A stretch of 64,000 nt of DNA, from positions 806,001 to 870,000 of the forward strand of contig JAWHQI010000061.1 in assembly GCA_033032865.1 (NCBI GenBank). Reading direction: 5' to 3'. Source of the DNA: Dactylorhiza incarnata (lineage: Eukaryota > Streptophyta > Magnoliopsida > Asparagales > Orchidaceae). Under the pieces are notes generated by a model, which saw only the letters and a program-made list of their open reading frames with translations, did not search any database and was not told the origin of the DNA. Made by a program: the position numbers and the translations under genes. Shown in pieces: positions 32,001 to 41,468 of the stretch (its first letter is position 1; every line of letters begins with the position of its first letter).

Positions 32001-32240
32001 CAGTTTCTTTACTTCCTCGCGAATAGGTCCAGCCAACATGGTGGCACTGGACCTCTTCATCTGGCGGACGGGCCTAGCTGCCGGGTCCAGGTTGAGATGA
32101 TGGCAGGCAACCTCTGGATCGATCCCTGGCATCTCGGCAGCACTCCAAGCGAAGATGTCGACGTTCTCCTGTAGACACGTCGCGACCTCCATCTTCTCGG
32201 CAACCTTCAGTGACCCTCCAATCTTCAGCAACCCAGGTAC
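29070..32240 (-). CDS. Tat-type gypsy pol: RT, RNase H, archaeal-type RNase H, integrase
   Basis: An open frame of about 1050 codons. RT has SFLDAFSGYHQIRVHPPD and the catalytic EVYVDDLLVKSK. The first RNase H follows (LLLYLGVGMEAVSSVLV, IYYVSQVLKKAE, VVTDHPL). The second, plant-type RNase H reads MFVDGASGKSSVGVGIVL, then AFTDSMVVASQIRGE and VPREKNSATDRLA. Integrase has the zinc H-H-C-C (HSGTRTLEQRILRHGYFW, KRCQKCQL), the catalytic WGMDLIGPFP, TDNGPQFAS and HHPRSNGQVEAANK (D, D, E), and a C-terminal GPFIVHEAL segment. The frame is continuous with protease and gag upstream except for TGA at 32241-32243; no ATG opens pol by itself, so it needs readthrough or was once fused. All catalytic residues are present. 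It copies and integrates the element. Confidence 0.9.
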   Translation of the reverse strand, partial: VPGLLKIGGSLKVAEKMEVATCLQENVDIFAWSAAEMPGIDPEVACHHLNLDPAARPVRQMKRSSATMLAGPIREEVKKLLDAGFVSEIQYPCWVSNVVMVKKSGGGWRMCVDFSLMNKSCPKDCYPLPRIDALVDSVVDFSVMSFLDAFSGYHQIRVHPPDCHNVSFITGDDCYSYKMMPFGLKNTGATYQRMMDHVFEKQKGRNLEVYVDDLLVKSKSVQEHVTDLVETFATLRKFKMRLNPAKCVFGVGRGKFLGHLITPGGVEPNPDKVKTILEMTSPKTIKEVQRLTGRLAGLSRFLSKAGEKCSPFFKTLRKSEGFAWSGECEKAFGKLKEQLTQTPLLQSPKEGEDLLLYLGVGMEAVSSVLVREEGRKQLPIYYVSQVLKKAELKYPILEKLAFALVVSARKLRPYFQAHSIQVVTDHPLRGILEGVEHSGRLAKLSVELSEFDISFSPRVAIKAQAVADFLADFSVEAEPGEEVFTPIPWRMFVDGASGKSSVGVGIVLVSPQGTRIEQAVEILFPVTNNQAEYEAIVAGLRLARELGIQDIRAFTDSMVVASQIRGEFEVCDTVLQRYLVKVKGLVGSFQSFFVEHVPREKNSATDRLAKYGPRAGGTITELFRPSIEEGEMMEIDRRPSWMDLFISFLSSGQLPAEGDQRKFRYKAAYYLLQEGELYRKTISGPLARCVSEDKVPRVLEGIYSGECGSHSGTRTLEQRILRHGYFWPTIRRDAEIFSKRCQKCQLFAPLQLQPAQQLRSITSPWPFAIWGMDLIGPFPSASSQRKFVLVMIDYFSKWIEAKALAKTTSQVVNNFIWGEIVCRFGIPLAIVTDNGPQFASLELEDFCRQLGTDLCFASVHHPRSNGQVEAANKLIINLLKKKVENLRGNWAEQLPSVLWALRTTPSSATGETPFKLSHGSEALIPVEFEVRSLRVVAAQDGDEEWWLENNEAQELSLDYIEELRDLASVRQEEIKRRMAKHFDKHVRLKHFQAGDLVMKKVDAAGRSATVGKLNPNWEGPFIVHEALVTGGYRLQNQEGELLGSTWSGDDLRRFYP

Positions 32241-33257
32241 TCATGCCTCAGAGAGTACCTCGATTTCTTCTATTTCCTCGGACGCCTCCAGCCTGGCCGT
32301 GCTCCCCAGCATCTTCTCGAACTCCTCCGCGTCGGCCATCCAGCTGATAGTGCTGACGGCGCTGAGATAGCATTCGCGGGCGGCTCTTGGATCGCTCCTG
32401 ATCCTCACCTGAATGTCCCCTTGACAGTACTTCAAGCACTGATGGTAGGAGGATGGAACCGCTTTGAAGGTGTTGAGAAGCGGCCTTCTGAAGATGGCCT
32501 TGTAACAGCTCGGGGCATTTACGATGATGAAGCGGCAGGTAAGGGGAGTGCCGCTGAGCGTTACAAGGAGATCTACTCCTCCCTCCACCTCCTGCTTCTC
32601 TCCGGAGAAGCCGTAGAGGGGATCTTCCGGTGCCCGAACTCTTTCTGCTCCGACTCCCAGTCCGTCGAACGTCTTTCTGAAGATGACGTTTACGGAACTA
32701 CGGTTATCGATTAGGATTTGATCCACGGTGAAGTCTTCCACTGCTGCTTGAACCACGAGGGCATCATGGAAGGGGTTCTCATTCCCTAGCATGTCCTCCT
32801 CAGAGAAGGTGATCTCTTCCAACGGGGGCGGGGCCTGCGAGGTCGAGGAGATACTCCTCCGATAGATCTGATGGAGACTTCCCTTGCGGGAAGCTCCCAA
32901 CCCGGCTCCCCCATGGATCACCCCCACTCCTCTGCCTCCCTGGGCCACATCTCCCCGACCTCCATGGTCGACTGGGTCCTCGTTCCTCCTTCGACCGACG
33001 GCTTGAACTGCCAGTGGCTCGACAGGGGATTCAATCCTTGGAAGCTCTCCTACTGCCTCTCCTGCCGTCAACCTTCGACGGGCTTCCCAAAAATCCGGGC
33101 AAGCCATCGTCCCATGACCTGCCACCTGATGCAGGTCACAAAATAGGGGGATTTCCTCTTCCTGCTGCGTCCTCTGCCGGTTCTTCTTTCCATGCCGGTT
33201 GCATCGCCTGGCAACCGCCATCGCTTCTTCCCTCCTTCTTTCCTGACGCCTCTCCGG
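32241..33257 (-). pseudogene. Tat gag C-terminus and aspartic protease, between two stops
   Basis: In the same frame as gag and pol. It begins with a C-x2-H-x4-H-x4-C knuckle (FCDLHQVAGHGTMACPDF), typical of the Tat/Athila gag end. The protease core is QILIDNRSSVNVIFRKTF. Plant gypsy proteases have D-x-G-S/A-S here; this copy has Arg in place of Gly, which should hurt the active-site turn. A second conserved strand (FIIVNAPSCYKAIFRRPLL) has FRRPLL where G-R-x-x-L is usual. The segment is bounded by TAG at 33258-33260 upstream and TGA at 32241-32243 downstream. Role in the family: maturation of gag-pol. Confidence 0.75.
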
Positions 33258-34493
33258 CTAATCATAATGCCTCCTTTTCGGGGATCTCCTTCCCCTCTCC
33301 TGACGATGAGGTCTCCCTGCCGGCCTCCAAGGTGGCCGGTTAGTGGGGACTTGGTGTCGCCTCTCTTCCTCCTGCCGCTCTGGGGCCACGATGAGTCTCC
33401 TCTCATCGTTCTTTCTTGGCTCCTTCTTCTCCCTCTCCTCCCTTCTCTTCTCCTCTGGCTTCCTCTTCTCCGCCCTCCTGGGCTCTTCTTTCTTCTTCCT
33501 CTCCGGAGTCCTCTTCTCCTCTTCCTCCTCGTCTTCCCGGGTTACCCGGGTGAGCCGAGCTAAGAAGCCACGATTGGAAGCCTCCCCCTGGACAAACTGG
33601 TTGGCTCTCTCGATGAGATTGTTGTAGGAGTATGGAGGGATCCTACCGATCTCCAGCTTGAAGAGGCCCTCCCGAAGGCCGAACGTCGGGGCTAGCTGCA
33701 AGGTGCGGCCATCCACCTCTTGGATGTCCAACACTTCCTCCTGGAAGCGGTCGATGTAATCTCCCAACGTCTCCTTGGCCCCTTGCACCAGGTGGAAGAG
33801 GGTCGTCGCCTCCTTCTTCAACTTCTTCGTCGTGGCGAACCGCATTGTCAGCCCCCGGCAAAGGTCTTCAAAGCAGTAGATCGAACCTGCGGGCAACTGG
33901 TGAAACCAGTCCCTGGCCTTCCCCCGGAGGGAGATAGCAAAGAGCCGGCACTTGAAGGCGTCCGACATGGTTCTGATGGAGGCTACATCCTCGAACCACT
34001 GGATGTGTCGGATAGGGTCCTCCCTCCCCGAGTAGTAATTCATCGCGGGATCTCTGAACCCCTCCGGCACTGGGGCAGCAACGATCTCCTCACAAAAGGG
34101 GGTCCTCCCCCCCACTTGGCGACGATCCTCCACTTGGCGAGTATCGCCCCCATACTCGCTAAAGGGGCGAGTACCGTAGTACCTCGTCTGCTTCTCCTCT
34201 TCTCGAAACCGGATCCCGCCAGCCCCTTGCGAGGTTGGCGGGCAGAATTGTGACTTCCTTGGTCGCTCGGGCTCTCCCTCATGCCCCTTCCCTGCTCGCT
34301 GGGAGGGAGCACCTTCTTCGATCACAACCGGACGATGGGGTGAAGTCGTCGTGTCTTCTCCGCGAGATTGAAGAGCTACTCGCATGGACCCTTCAATTCG
34401 TCGCGCGAAATCTTCAAAGGCTGCCAACGTCACAAACTCGCCACCACCGGCCGAGTTGCCGACTATCTCCTCATGGTTGCCTACTACCACCAT
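33258..34493 (-). CDS. Tat gag, capsid part
   Basis: About 411 codons, from ATG 34493 to TAG 33258. After an acidic and Arg-rich leader comes the retrotransposon gag domain: VPEGFRDPAMNYYSGREDP, WFEDVASIRTMSDAFKCRLF, SLRGKARDWFHQLPAGSI and TLGDYIDRFQEEVLDIQEVD. The C-terminus is a highly charged Glu/Lys/Arg region (EEEKRTPERKKKEEPRRAEK) of the nucleocapsid kind. The stop is in phase with the downstream protease segment, so it may be a mutation or a programmed readthrough site. The gene starts about 60 bp after the LTR, close behind the primer site. Confidence 0.85.
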   Translation of the reverse strand: MVVVGNHEEIVGNSAGGGEFVTLAAFEDFARRIEGSMRVALQSRGEDTTTSPHRPVVIEEGAPSQRAGKGHEGEPERPRKSQFCPPTSQGAGGIRFREEEKQTRYYGTRPFSEYGGDTRQVEDRRQVGGRTPFCEEIVAAPVPEGFRDPAMNYYSGREDPIRHIQWFEDVASIRTMSDAFKCRLFAISLRGKARDWFHQLPAGSIYCFEDLCRGLTMRFATTKKLKKEATTLFHLVQGAKETLGDYIDRFQEEVLDIQEVDGRTLQLAPTFGLREGLFKLEIGRIPPYSYNNLIERANQFVQGEASNRGFLARLTRVTREDEEEEEKRTPERKKKEEPRRAEKRKPEEKRREEREKKEPRKNDERRLIVAPERQEEERRHQVPTNRPPWRPAGRPHRQERGRRSPKRRHYD

Positions 34494-34527
34494 CCTTTCT
34501 TTTCACTAAGCTTTCCTTCCCTGGCTA

Positions 34528-34551
34528 CGATCCACGCTCACCGCACCAAAG
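34528..34551 (-). promoter_or_regulatory. Tat primer-binding site (candidate)
   Basis: On the minus strand CTTTGGTGCGGTGAGCG directly follows the LTR end ...GGCATCAACA. Its position and TTTGGTGC start are like Tat-lineage primer sites; the priming tRNA cannot be named by eye. Confidence 0.5.
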
Positions 34552-35189
34552 TGTTGATGCCAGGAAAATCCTAGCCTCAAAATTCGGATCAAGGCAGCCG
34601 GGGACTACTTGCCAAGCGGCTAGAAGAGACGACCTGGCTGGCAACTACGAAGAAGCTAGAAGAGCAACGAACAGGACCCCAGGTGCCACGGCAGGGAGGT
34701 CCCACCACGTACCCAGAAGCTCCGAAGAGACTTCCCCTCCAAGACCAAAAATGGCCGAGCAGGGTACAAGGAAGGCACCGACTTGGCTAGTACCGGGAGT
34801 AGCGACCAAGTATGACGGGTTCCAGAAAGCAAGAGCAGGGTTTTGAAAGCTCAAGTTCAGGTGCTAATCCAAGTACCCCTGGGGTCCTATTTATAGGAAA
34901 ACCAAGGGGTATGGGGGTTTTTATAGCCCAGACCCTGCCCGGCGACTAGCGACATTTAGGCGATCTCCCCGGGCAAATGGGCGAGTATCACCTATGGTCG
35001 CCCACCTTTTGGCGAGTATCCGGGCTACTCGCACGAGTGCACCCCTACTCGCCTAGGCCTTCTTTCCCTCCTGCTTGCTGTCTTTGTCTTGTGTCTTGAA
35101 ATTGATGACTTCAATGTTGACCATTTGACCTCGGCTTCTGCCTACGTGGCTTGAAATGGGTCCCACCCTCGGAGAATATGGGTTGTACA
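34552..35189 (-). mobile_element. Tat 5' LTR, 638 bp
   Basis: Plus-strand limits are TGTTGATGCC and GGGTTGTACA, so both strands start TG and end CA. A TATA element (CCTATAAATAGG, minus strand) is at about 34887-34898. The U3 holds several GCGAGTA/TACTCGC motifs (34980-35060). It is homologous to 59972-60554 in the second Tat copy. Confidence 0.8.
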
Positions 35190-35959
35190 TCGGGCATATA
35201 CTTGCCCCCGGCCACAACGTTCTTGATGCATGACCATCCATTACCGACAACAGCATTATCACATTCCAAGAGCCATCCAGTAACTTCAACATTATCTCAG
35301 GAACCTCCATGTCCACCCCTCACATTTCTAGCGTGGTGGCTTTACTAAAGAATGCTGATCTGAAGTGGTCGCCCGCGACGATCAAGTCGGTGATAATGAC
35401 AACCGCCGACGTGGTGGATAACAGAGGAAATCCCATCATGGACGAAAAGCTGAAGCATGCCAACCAATTTGCGTTGGGCGCTGGCCATGTGAACCCTGAG
35501 AAAGCAAGTGACCCGGGTCTAATCTACAACATCAACGACGATGACTTTTTTTAGTATCTATGCGGGTTAGGCTACTCCGATGAGAAAATTTCTATTATCT
35601 CAGACCTGGAAGTGAGCTGTGATCGAACGGGAAAAATAACAGAGGATGAGCTAAACTATTCGTCTATTTTGGTTGTCCTGAATGCCACCTGCGTGAAAGT
35701 AACGATGAACAGGACGGCGAAGAACGTCGGTGACGCTGCTTCGTTTTATAAAGTGGAGGTCGAGAGTCCGAAAGGCGTGAAGGAGACGGAGAATCCGACA
35801 GAGTTGATGTTTAGTGAAGTATGGGAGGAGAAAATATTTTCGGTAACGTTTAAGAAAACCGGCGGTGAAATACTTGTGTCGGAGAGTTGGTCGGAGGGTA
35901 GCTTGAAGTGGGTGTCGGCGAAGCGCACTGTCCGGAGTCCAATTGTTGTGATGCATTAG
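35190..35959 (+). pseudogene. Subtilase (SBT1-type serine protease) C-terminal fragment
   Basis: It begins at ILAPGHNVLDA, directly at the Tat LTR edge, and contains the catalytic serine block [56 protein letters not shown] and the YLCGLGY block follow. The Fn3-like C-terminus has NPTELMFSEVWEEKIFSVTF and SLKWVSAKRTVRSPIVVMH. Two in-frame stops: TGA 35231-35233 (at a usual Trp) and TAG 35552-35554. The protease domain before the Ser motif (catalytic Asp, His and PA domain) is absent. Active relatives are secreted proteases of the cell wall. A 3' UTR-like segment follows to about 36040, shared with the copies at 53191-53831. Confidence 0.9.
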
Positions 35960-36062
35960 AGTTTACTATAGAGTATACATTTTTGATACTATGGAATTTA
36001 CACTCCAGTGTTTTCTTGAATGATTTAGGAAGGATTGCTTCATAAACTCCATTTGATATGGT

Positions 36063-38470
36063 ATACCTTCTAGAAGTAACCTGAAGCATGATGATATCGA
36101 CGAAGGGACCAAAGTACTTGTGGGGGCAGACTGTCCTAACAACAACTTATTTGTTCAATCGAATACCCTCACGAATATTGGATTGGAATTCTCCGATTAA
36201 TGTGTTGCGAGGGAAGAATGAAGAGATTTTACCTCTCTGGACCTTTGGTTGTGTATGCTTTGTATATGATAATAGACCTAATGTGGGAAAGCTGGATCCA
36301 AGGGCTCTAAAGTGTATTTTTGTTGGGTATTCAGCCACCCAAATGGGGTACGTGTGTTGGAGTCCAGTGGAAAGAAAATATTCGTCAATATGGAAGTCAC
36401 TTTTAGAGAATGTGAGTCGTATTATTCTTCTCCAGTTGACTCGCTAGTAGAGGACCCACTCGTTACAAACAATATGATGCGAGAGGAAGAGGATAACAGT
36501 GGTGGTGAGAAACGGATAGTGAGTATCCCTTATCCACTAATGCAAAAGGGCATAAAGTCGGATGTGACGCCGGTACATGAAGAGCATGACTCTGCGGGTA
36601 GAGGACCTCAAGTTCAGGGGGAGCTAAGAGTGTATACAAGAAGGCATCAGAATAAGGCTATAGTACCTACAATGCCAACAATACCACTTGTGCCAAGTCC
36701 TTTGTCTCTACCTACCCTGACTCCTCTGGCACGTACTCCATCCACCTCAATCTCCGAATTTACATGTGATATAGTTCCTCATCCCACTATTCCCACTCCC
36801 ACACCGGTAAGGAGGAGTTCCCGCAGGAATGCGAGAGTATCACATGATCGATACGGCTTTCCTCGTGATATTGCCCAATTTGTTTCCTACTCTCGTATAT
36901 CACCTATACATGGAGCATTCATTGCATTTTTGGATATTGTCTCTATTCCTAAGTGCTGGCAGGTTGCTAAGGAAGATCCATAGTGGAAAGCTGCAATGCT
37001 AGAAGAACTTGGGGCATTGAAAAAGAATAGAACATGGGATCTAGTGTCGCTACCACCAGGTAAAAGGGCAATTGGGTACAAGTGGGTTTTCACTGTGAAA
37101 CAAAACCCAGAGGGTTTGGTTGAGAACTACAAGGCTCGATTAGTAACAAAAGGATACTGCTAGACTTATGACATTGATTATGATAAGACCTTTGTGCCGT
37201 CGCAAAGATGGCACAATGCAGACACTAATATACAGCAAATGAGGAATGGAAATTACATCAGCTCGACGTGAAGAATGATTTTCTTCATGGGGATTTATTG
37301 AAGAGGTATACATGGAGGTACCACCGGGCTTTGGAACGAACCAAACGCATGAAAGGTGTACAGACTCAAGAAGTCTCTATATGGGCTAAAACAGTCTCCT
37401 CGGGACTGGTTTGACAAGTTTAAGAGAGCTATGGTTAGAATGGGATGTCAATAAACCAATGCTGACCATACTGTGTTCTTTAGATGACATGAAGTTCACA
37501 CTACAATGCTCGCTGTGTATGTGGATGACATGATTATTACTGGTGATGATGAGAGCGAAATTGATCAATTGAAGATGAAGTTGGGCAAAGAATTTGAGGT
37601 AAAGGACTAGGGGCAGGTAAGATACTTCCTGGGGATTGAAGTAGCTCATGGTGGAGAGGGGATCGTTCTATCACAACAGAAGTATGTGCTAGATCTGCTC
37701 AAAGAGATAGAGATGTTGGGGTGTAGGTCTGCAGTTGCCCATATTGATCAAAAGAACAAGCTCAGTGCTGAGGCAGGAGAGCCAATTTATAGAGAGAGGT
37801 ACCAAAGGTTGGTAGGCCTTTTAATATATCTAAGCCACACACGTCCCGACATAGCTTTCGTCGTAAGTGTGGTGGCCCGCTATATGCATGATCCTAGGAA
37901 AGGTCACATGGATGTCGTGTATCAGATCTTGAGGTACTTGAAGTGTGCACCAGGAAAGGGGTTGATATTCCGGAAGAATGGACATTTAAACATCGAGGGA
38001 TATTGGGATTCTGACTGGGCTAGTTGTGTTGATGACAGGAGGTCCACGTCAGGATATTGCATGTTTGTTGGTGGCAATCTAATCTCCTGGAGAAGCAAGA
38101 AGCAGACTATAGTTGCGAGATCTACAGTCGAGGCAGAGTACCAAGTCATGGCCTTAGGTGTGGGAAAATGTTATGGTTGAAAGCCCTGCTGGTTGAACTC
38201 AAGACAGATCAAGGAGGAAAAATGACATTGTGGTGTGACAGCAAGTCAGCTATTAGCATTTCAAATAATCCCGTCCAACATGACAGATCTAAGCATATAG
38301 AAATTGACAGATTCTTCATCAAGGAGAAGTTGGATAGCGGGGTACTGAAGCTTGGACATGTGGTTACAAAAGACCAAGTGGTCAATTGTTTAACTAAAGG
38401 ACTTAACTCACTGGATTTATCGAGGTTGTGTGACAAGATGGGTTTAGTGGATATCTTTCACCCACCTTGA
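36063..38470 (+). pseudogene. Decayed Ty1/copia pol (integrase end, RT, RNase H)
   Basis: It starts in the integrase C-terminus (PKYLWGQTVLTTTYLFNRIP, FGCVCFVYDN, KLDPRALKCIFVGYS), with no gag or protease. A linker runs to about 36980. RT follows with ALKKNRTWDLVSLPPGKRAI and YKWVFTVKQNPEG, but TAG at 37161-37163 and frameshifts break it. The catalytic LAVYVDDMIITGDD is at about 37510-37551. RNase H reads YLSHTRPDIAFVVSVVARYM, YWDSDWASCVDDRRSTSGY and ISWRSKKQTIVARSTVEAEY. A frameshift lies near 38165, then MTLWCDSKSAISISNNPVQH and HIEIDRFFIKEKL to the stop. The left edge abuts the subtilase 3' UTR, so it is truncated or deleted there. Confidence 0.85.
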
Positions 38471-38477
38471 GGGGGAG

Positions 38478-38672
38478 TGTTGGTAATTGATGTGCGTTTA
38501 GCACCAATTGGTGTGTGTATAGCCGACTCCTCCTTTTGTATTTAGTCCTACATCTCAGATCATGTATTTGATTTCCCTCTTATGTGTATATATAGGGGAG
38601 CAATGTAACATTGTAAGAATATTAGAAATTAATAAGAAAAGCTATATTTATTTCAACTATATATAATTAACA
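38478..38672 (+). mobile_element. Copia 3' LTR, 195 bp
   Basis: Follows a polypurine tract (GAGGGGGAG, 38469-38477). Begins TGTTGGTAATTG and ends ATAATTAACA. It holds TATATATAGG (about 38587) and a polyadenylation-like AATAAG near 38631. The right edge is set by the TG...CA rule only. Confidence 0.65.
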
Positions 38673-38799
38673 ATTAGAAAATGATAAAATTGTATGCACT
38701 TTCCTAACCTTAGTCTAGGGCAATTAAATGAAGAAAACACCTAATAATAAAAGGACGAAGGAAACTTATTTCTTAAAGAACACAAAAATAAGAAAGAAT

Positions 38800-39188
38800 A
38801 TACAATGTTGAAGTGTTGCGTTTGCATTTTTTGCAACAGTTTTAAATTGTAACATTAGCAATCAACATTTTTAAAATATTGCAATAAGTCCACCGAAAAA
38901 TTGGTGTCTATTCTAAGGGTATAATTAATAGTTTTTAATTGTAACATTATCAATCAATATTTCTAAAATGTTGTGATGGGTTCATCGAAAAACTGTTGCA
39001 TATTCTAAGAGTTTAGGCAACAATTTTTATATAGTGTTGCCTAAAGGTATGGAAACTGTTGTCTTAGACCTTTGGTAACACGTGTATAGAAAACACCCCT
39101 ATGACAACAGTTTTCACTGTTTTGGCAACACTTTGCAGTTTTAAGCAACAGTTTTCAAGTCTTGCTAAAGACCAAAAATATTGTAGTG
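38800..39188 (+). mobile_element. Terminus of a second CACTA family
   Basis: Ends with the complement of CACTACAATATTTTTGG (39172-39188), a canonical CACTA start. It has subterminal repeats of GGCAACA/AACTGTTG (at least eight from 38830), different from those of the large CACTA. The other end was not found, so this is a fragment. Confidence 0.7.
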
Positions 39189-40371
39189 TGCATATCAACG
39201 GCATACCAATTCTAAACTGATTTCCCGGTCTCCTTGTTGCCAATACTCTGGATTGCCAAAACTTCTCCTCTTAACTCATCGCGGGTTACGACCGTTGAGA
39301 GTCGGAGAAATCTCATCTTCCTCGCTCAAAGGTCTGTCAAATCCCATGAGATTGCAACATTAAAATTTGGCTATAGATGACAAATGCTTACGGAGAAAAA
39401 AAAGATCAATTTGTGGTCTCACTTACCTACATCGAAAAACAACTTGAACATTAACTTCGTCAAGCTTCTCGCCATCTTCATCTCAAAACCCTCCATTTTT
39501 TCCAAGCAAAAGAAAAAGAAATAAAGTTAGATGTGACAAAAAAGTCTCATTTGGGTTGTTAAAAGTAAAAGGCTTGTTAGAATGGAGGATGCAAAGAGGC
39601 TTGGATGCAAACTTCATCTACGTTGGACAAATAATTATTCAATAGATCATTTGAAGGAGGCGCCCTAGGTTGGATCGCGAGGTCGGGGGAACGGGATTTT
39701 GACAGATTTCATTGAAGTAGGTAGTGTTTCAAAAAAATTTATTTTAATTTAGTTAGCAAATGAAGTAAATTGTGTTTTATTTTAATTTAGTTAGCAATGG
39801 ATTCAATACTCAAAATAGTTGTTATTCGGCAGAGTAGTGAAATGAATTCATATCTATCACCTTGAGTCATGAAATGAATTCACGGCTCAGAACCGCTGTT
39901 ATTTTGACGATGGCGCGCTGTGGATTTTAGCTACGCATGAGTAATTACTCATGTTTGGCGGGATGGTGGAATAATCTGGGACGCACCGCTGTGAAAAACG
40001 CTCCGTCAAACAGAGCCTCGGTTATAACTTTTGCGCGGTCCGGTTTGCCAATCGATGTTGGGAGTTGCAACTTCTGCCTTATTTTTACACACGATTTGCG
40101 AAGGACCTGCTGTTTCGGACATTAACCTTAGAAATTAAGTTTCCTAAATAACATTGATAGAATGCTGAGTGACTGAATGAGTTATGGTATGGTGAGTTGC
40201 GGTTTGCTCGGTGTTGAGGAGTTCGATCAAAACCACACTGGACCAATGGATGTGACCGGTGTTCATGCAAATAACACCGAATTGCACCGTATCCGAGCGG
40301 TTTAATTGGTTCGAAATGTGGTGCGGTTTTTACAGTTTTGGTGGGGTCTTTAGTTTTCCTGCACAGTACCC
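39189..40371. other. Spacer without recognisable gene
   Basis: I see no gene. About 39930-40017 is flanked by GTTTGGCGGGATGG and the complement of GGCTCTGTTTGACGG, so a short degenerate Harbinger-type MITE is possible. 39715-39800 contains a TTTAATTTAGTTAGCAA duplication. Confidence 0.35.
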
Positions 40372-41374
40372 CTATTTAATTAATTCAGAGGTTAATAACA
40401 TGTTTCGTGGTTTGCACGCATTTAAATTATCCTGCTGGATCCGCCCCTGAACATGTAGGTATCTGAATACCCTCTCTAAAATGGACTCAAAAGCCATTAT
40501 CTGAATACCCAAAAGCTCCAACATATGAAAAGAATACCCAAAAGCTATGAAAAGAATCATAACTGAAGAAACTAGGGAAAGAGACAAAAAAGACTTGTTT
40601 TTTTTTTGCATGAATTGAGCAATTACTTTTCTTGCTAACTCACCAGAATACCCAAAAGCTCCAACATATTCCTGAATGAAGGCCTCAAATTTCAATTCCA
40701 AGAGGCCTAATCATCAGCCACTAGGTCCCACAGGACAGCCATCCAACCAACATGCAGTCAAGTTTATCGGGCTCGATGTGGGTTTATCGGGATACCGATA
40801 ACCTCTAGCCCGAATTGGGTGGTTTCAGCTCTTAGTGGGATACCGACAGTACTATCAGAGCCTCGAAGAGCACTCAGCCGCACATAATGGTTCCTGAAAG
40901 AGAAAAACTTGAGTTAACTTAGGGTTCGTTTGGCACGATGGTCGCGGTCATGAACACAACGGTTACAAAACGTCGCTCGTGAAATAATTGTATCACGTGA
41001 CAAGACTGCCTCAGAGAAATGTGCAATATCGATGTTCACTTCCTATCTGCATTATTGTTAGCATAACCGATTTGACCGATGGACGAATTTGCAAACATAT
41101 GTTTCATACTTGTTTGAGTAAGGGCAAGGAGATTCCCTAATATCATGCCAAGAATAGCTAGGATTTCAAAAGAAGATGTCATTCGGTTGATGAAAAATAA
41201 AAAAGTAATATAAAAAAATTGTGTGGCTTAAGCTGAAGCAGCTACTTTCAAAGTAACAAAAAGAAAAGCAATGACTAGAGTGGGAAAGTCAGAGTCAAAA
41301 AGAGGATTCCTCACTTTTTTTTCTCTTTCAAAACTCATGCGATCACCGACTGGCGCTTAGCGATCGCCGACTAA
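40372..41374. other. Spacer with conserved coding-like tail and MITE end
   Basis: On the minus strand 40610-40690 reads EYVGAFGYSGELARKVIAQF. A related peptide (VGAFGYFGEVARSVIAQFIQ) is read at about 52035-52100. I do not recognise the family. 40920-40990 (TTCGTTTGGCACGATGGTCG...) matches the left end of the MITE-like repeat at 52436. 41290-41374 resembles repeats right of the Harbinger element. Confidence 0.4.
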
Positions 41375-41468
41375 GGCTCTGTTTGGCGGGGCGTTTTAAG
41401 AGCTGCACGCCGCAGATTTTTAAAACGCCCCGCCAAACAGAAATTTAGGGCCAGCAGTAGAAACAGCC

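Larger units (their letters stand above)
25660..35189 (-). mobile_element. Ty3/gypsy Tat-type LTR retrotransposon, left LTR missing
   Basis: On the minus strand the order is LTR (35189-34552), primer site, gag, protease, RT-RNase H-aRNase H-integrase. Beyond pol lies an accessory gene running in the opposite direction. The dual RNase H and the antisense extra gene are typical of the Tat lineage. The element has no detectable 3' LTR on the left, so it is truncated. GCGAGTA/TACTCGC motifs are frequent throughout. Confidence 0.85.

Noticed and set aside
33068..34253. Plus-strand ORFs opposite Tat gag/protease
   Set aside because: Shadows of the gag-pro frame with skewed composition (Ser/Leu/Pro), no motifs.
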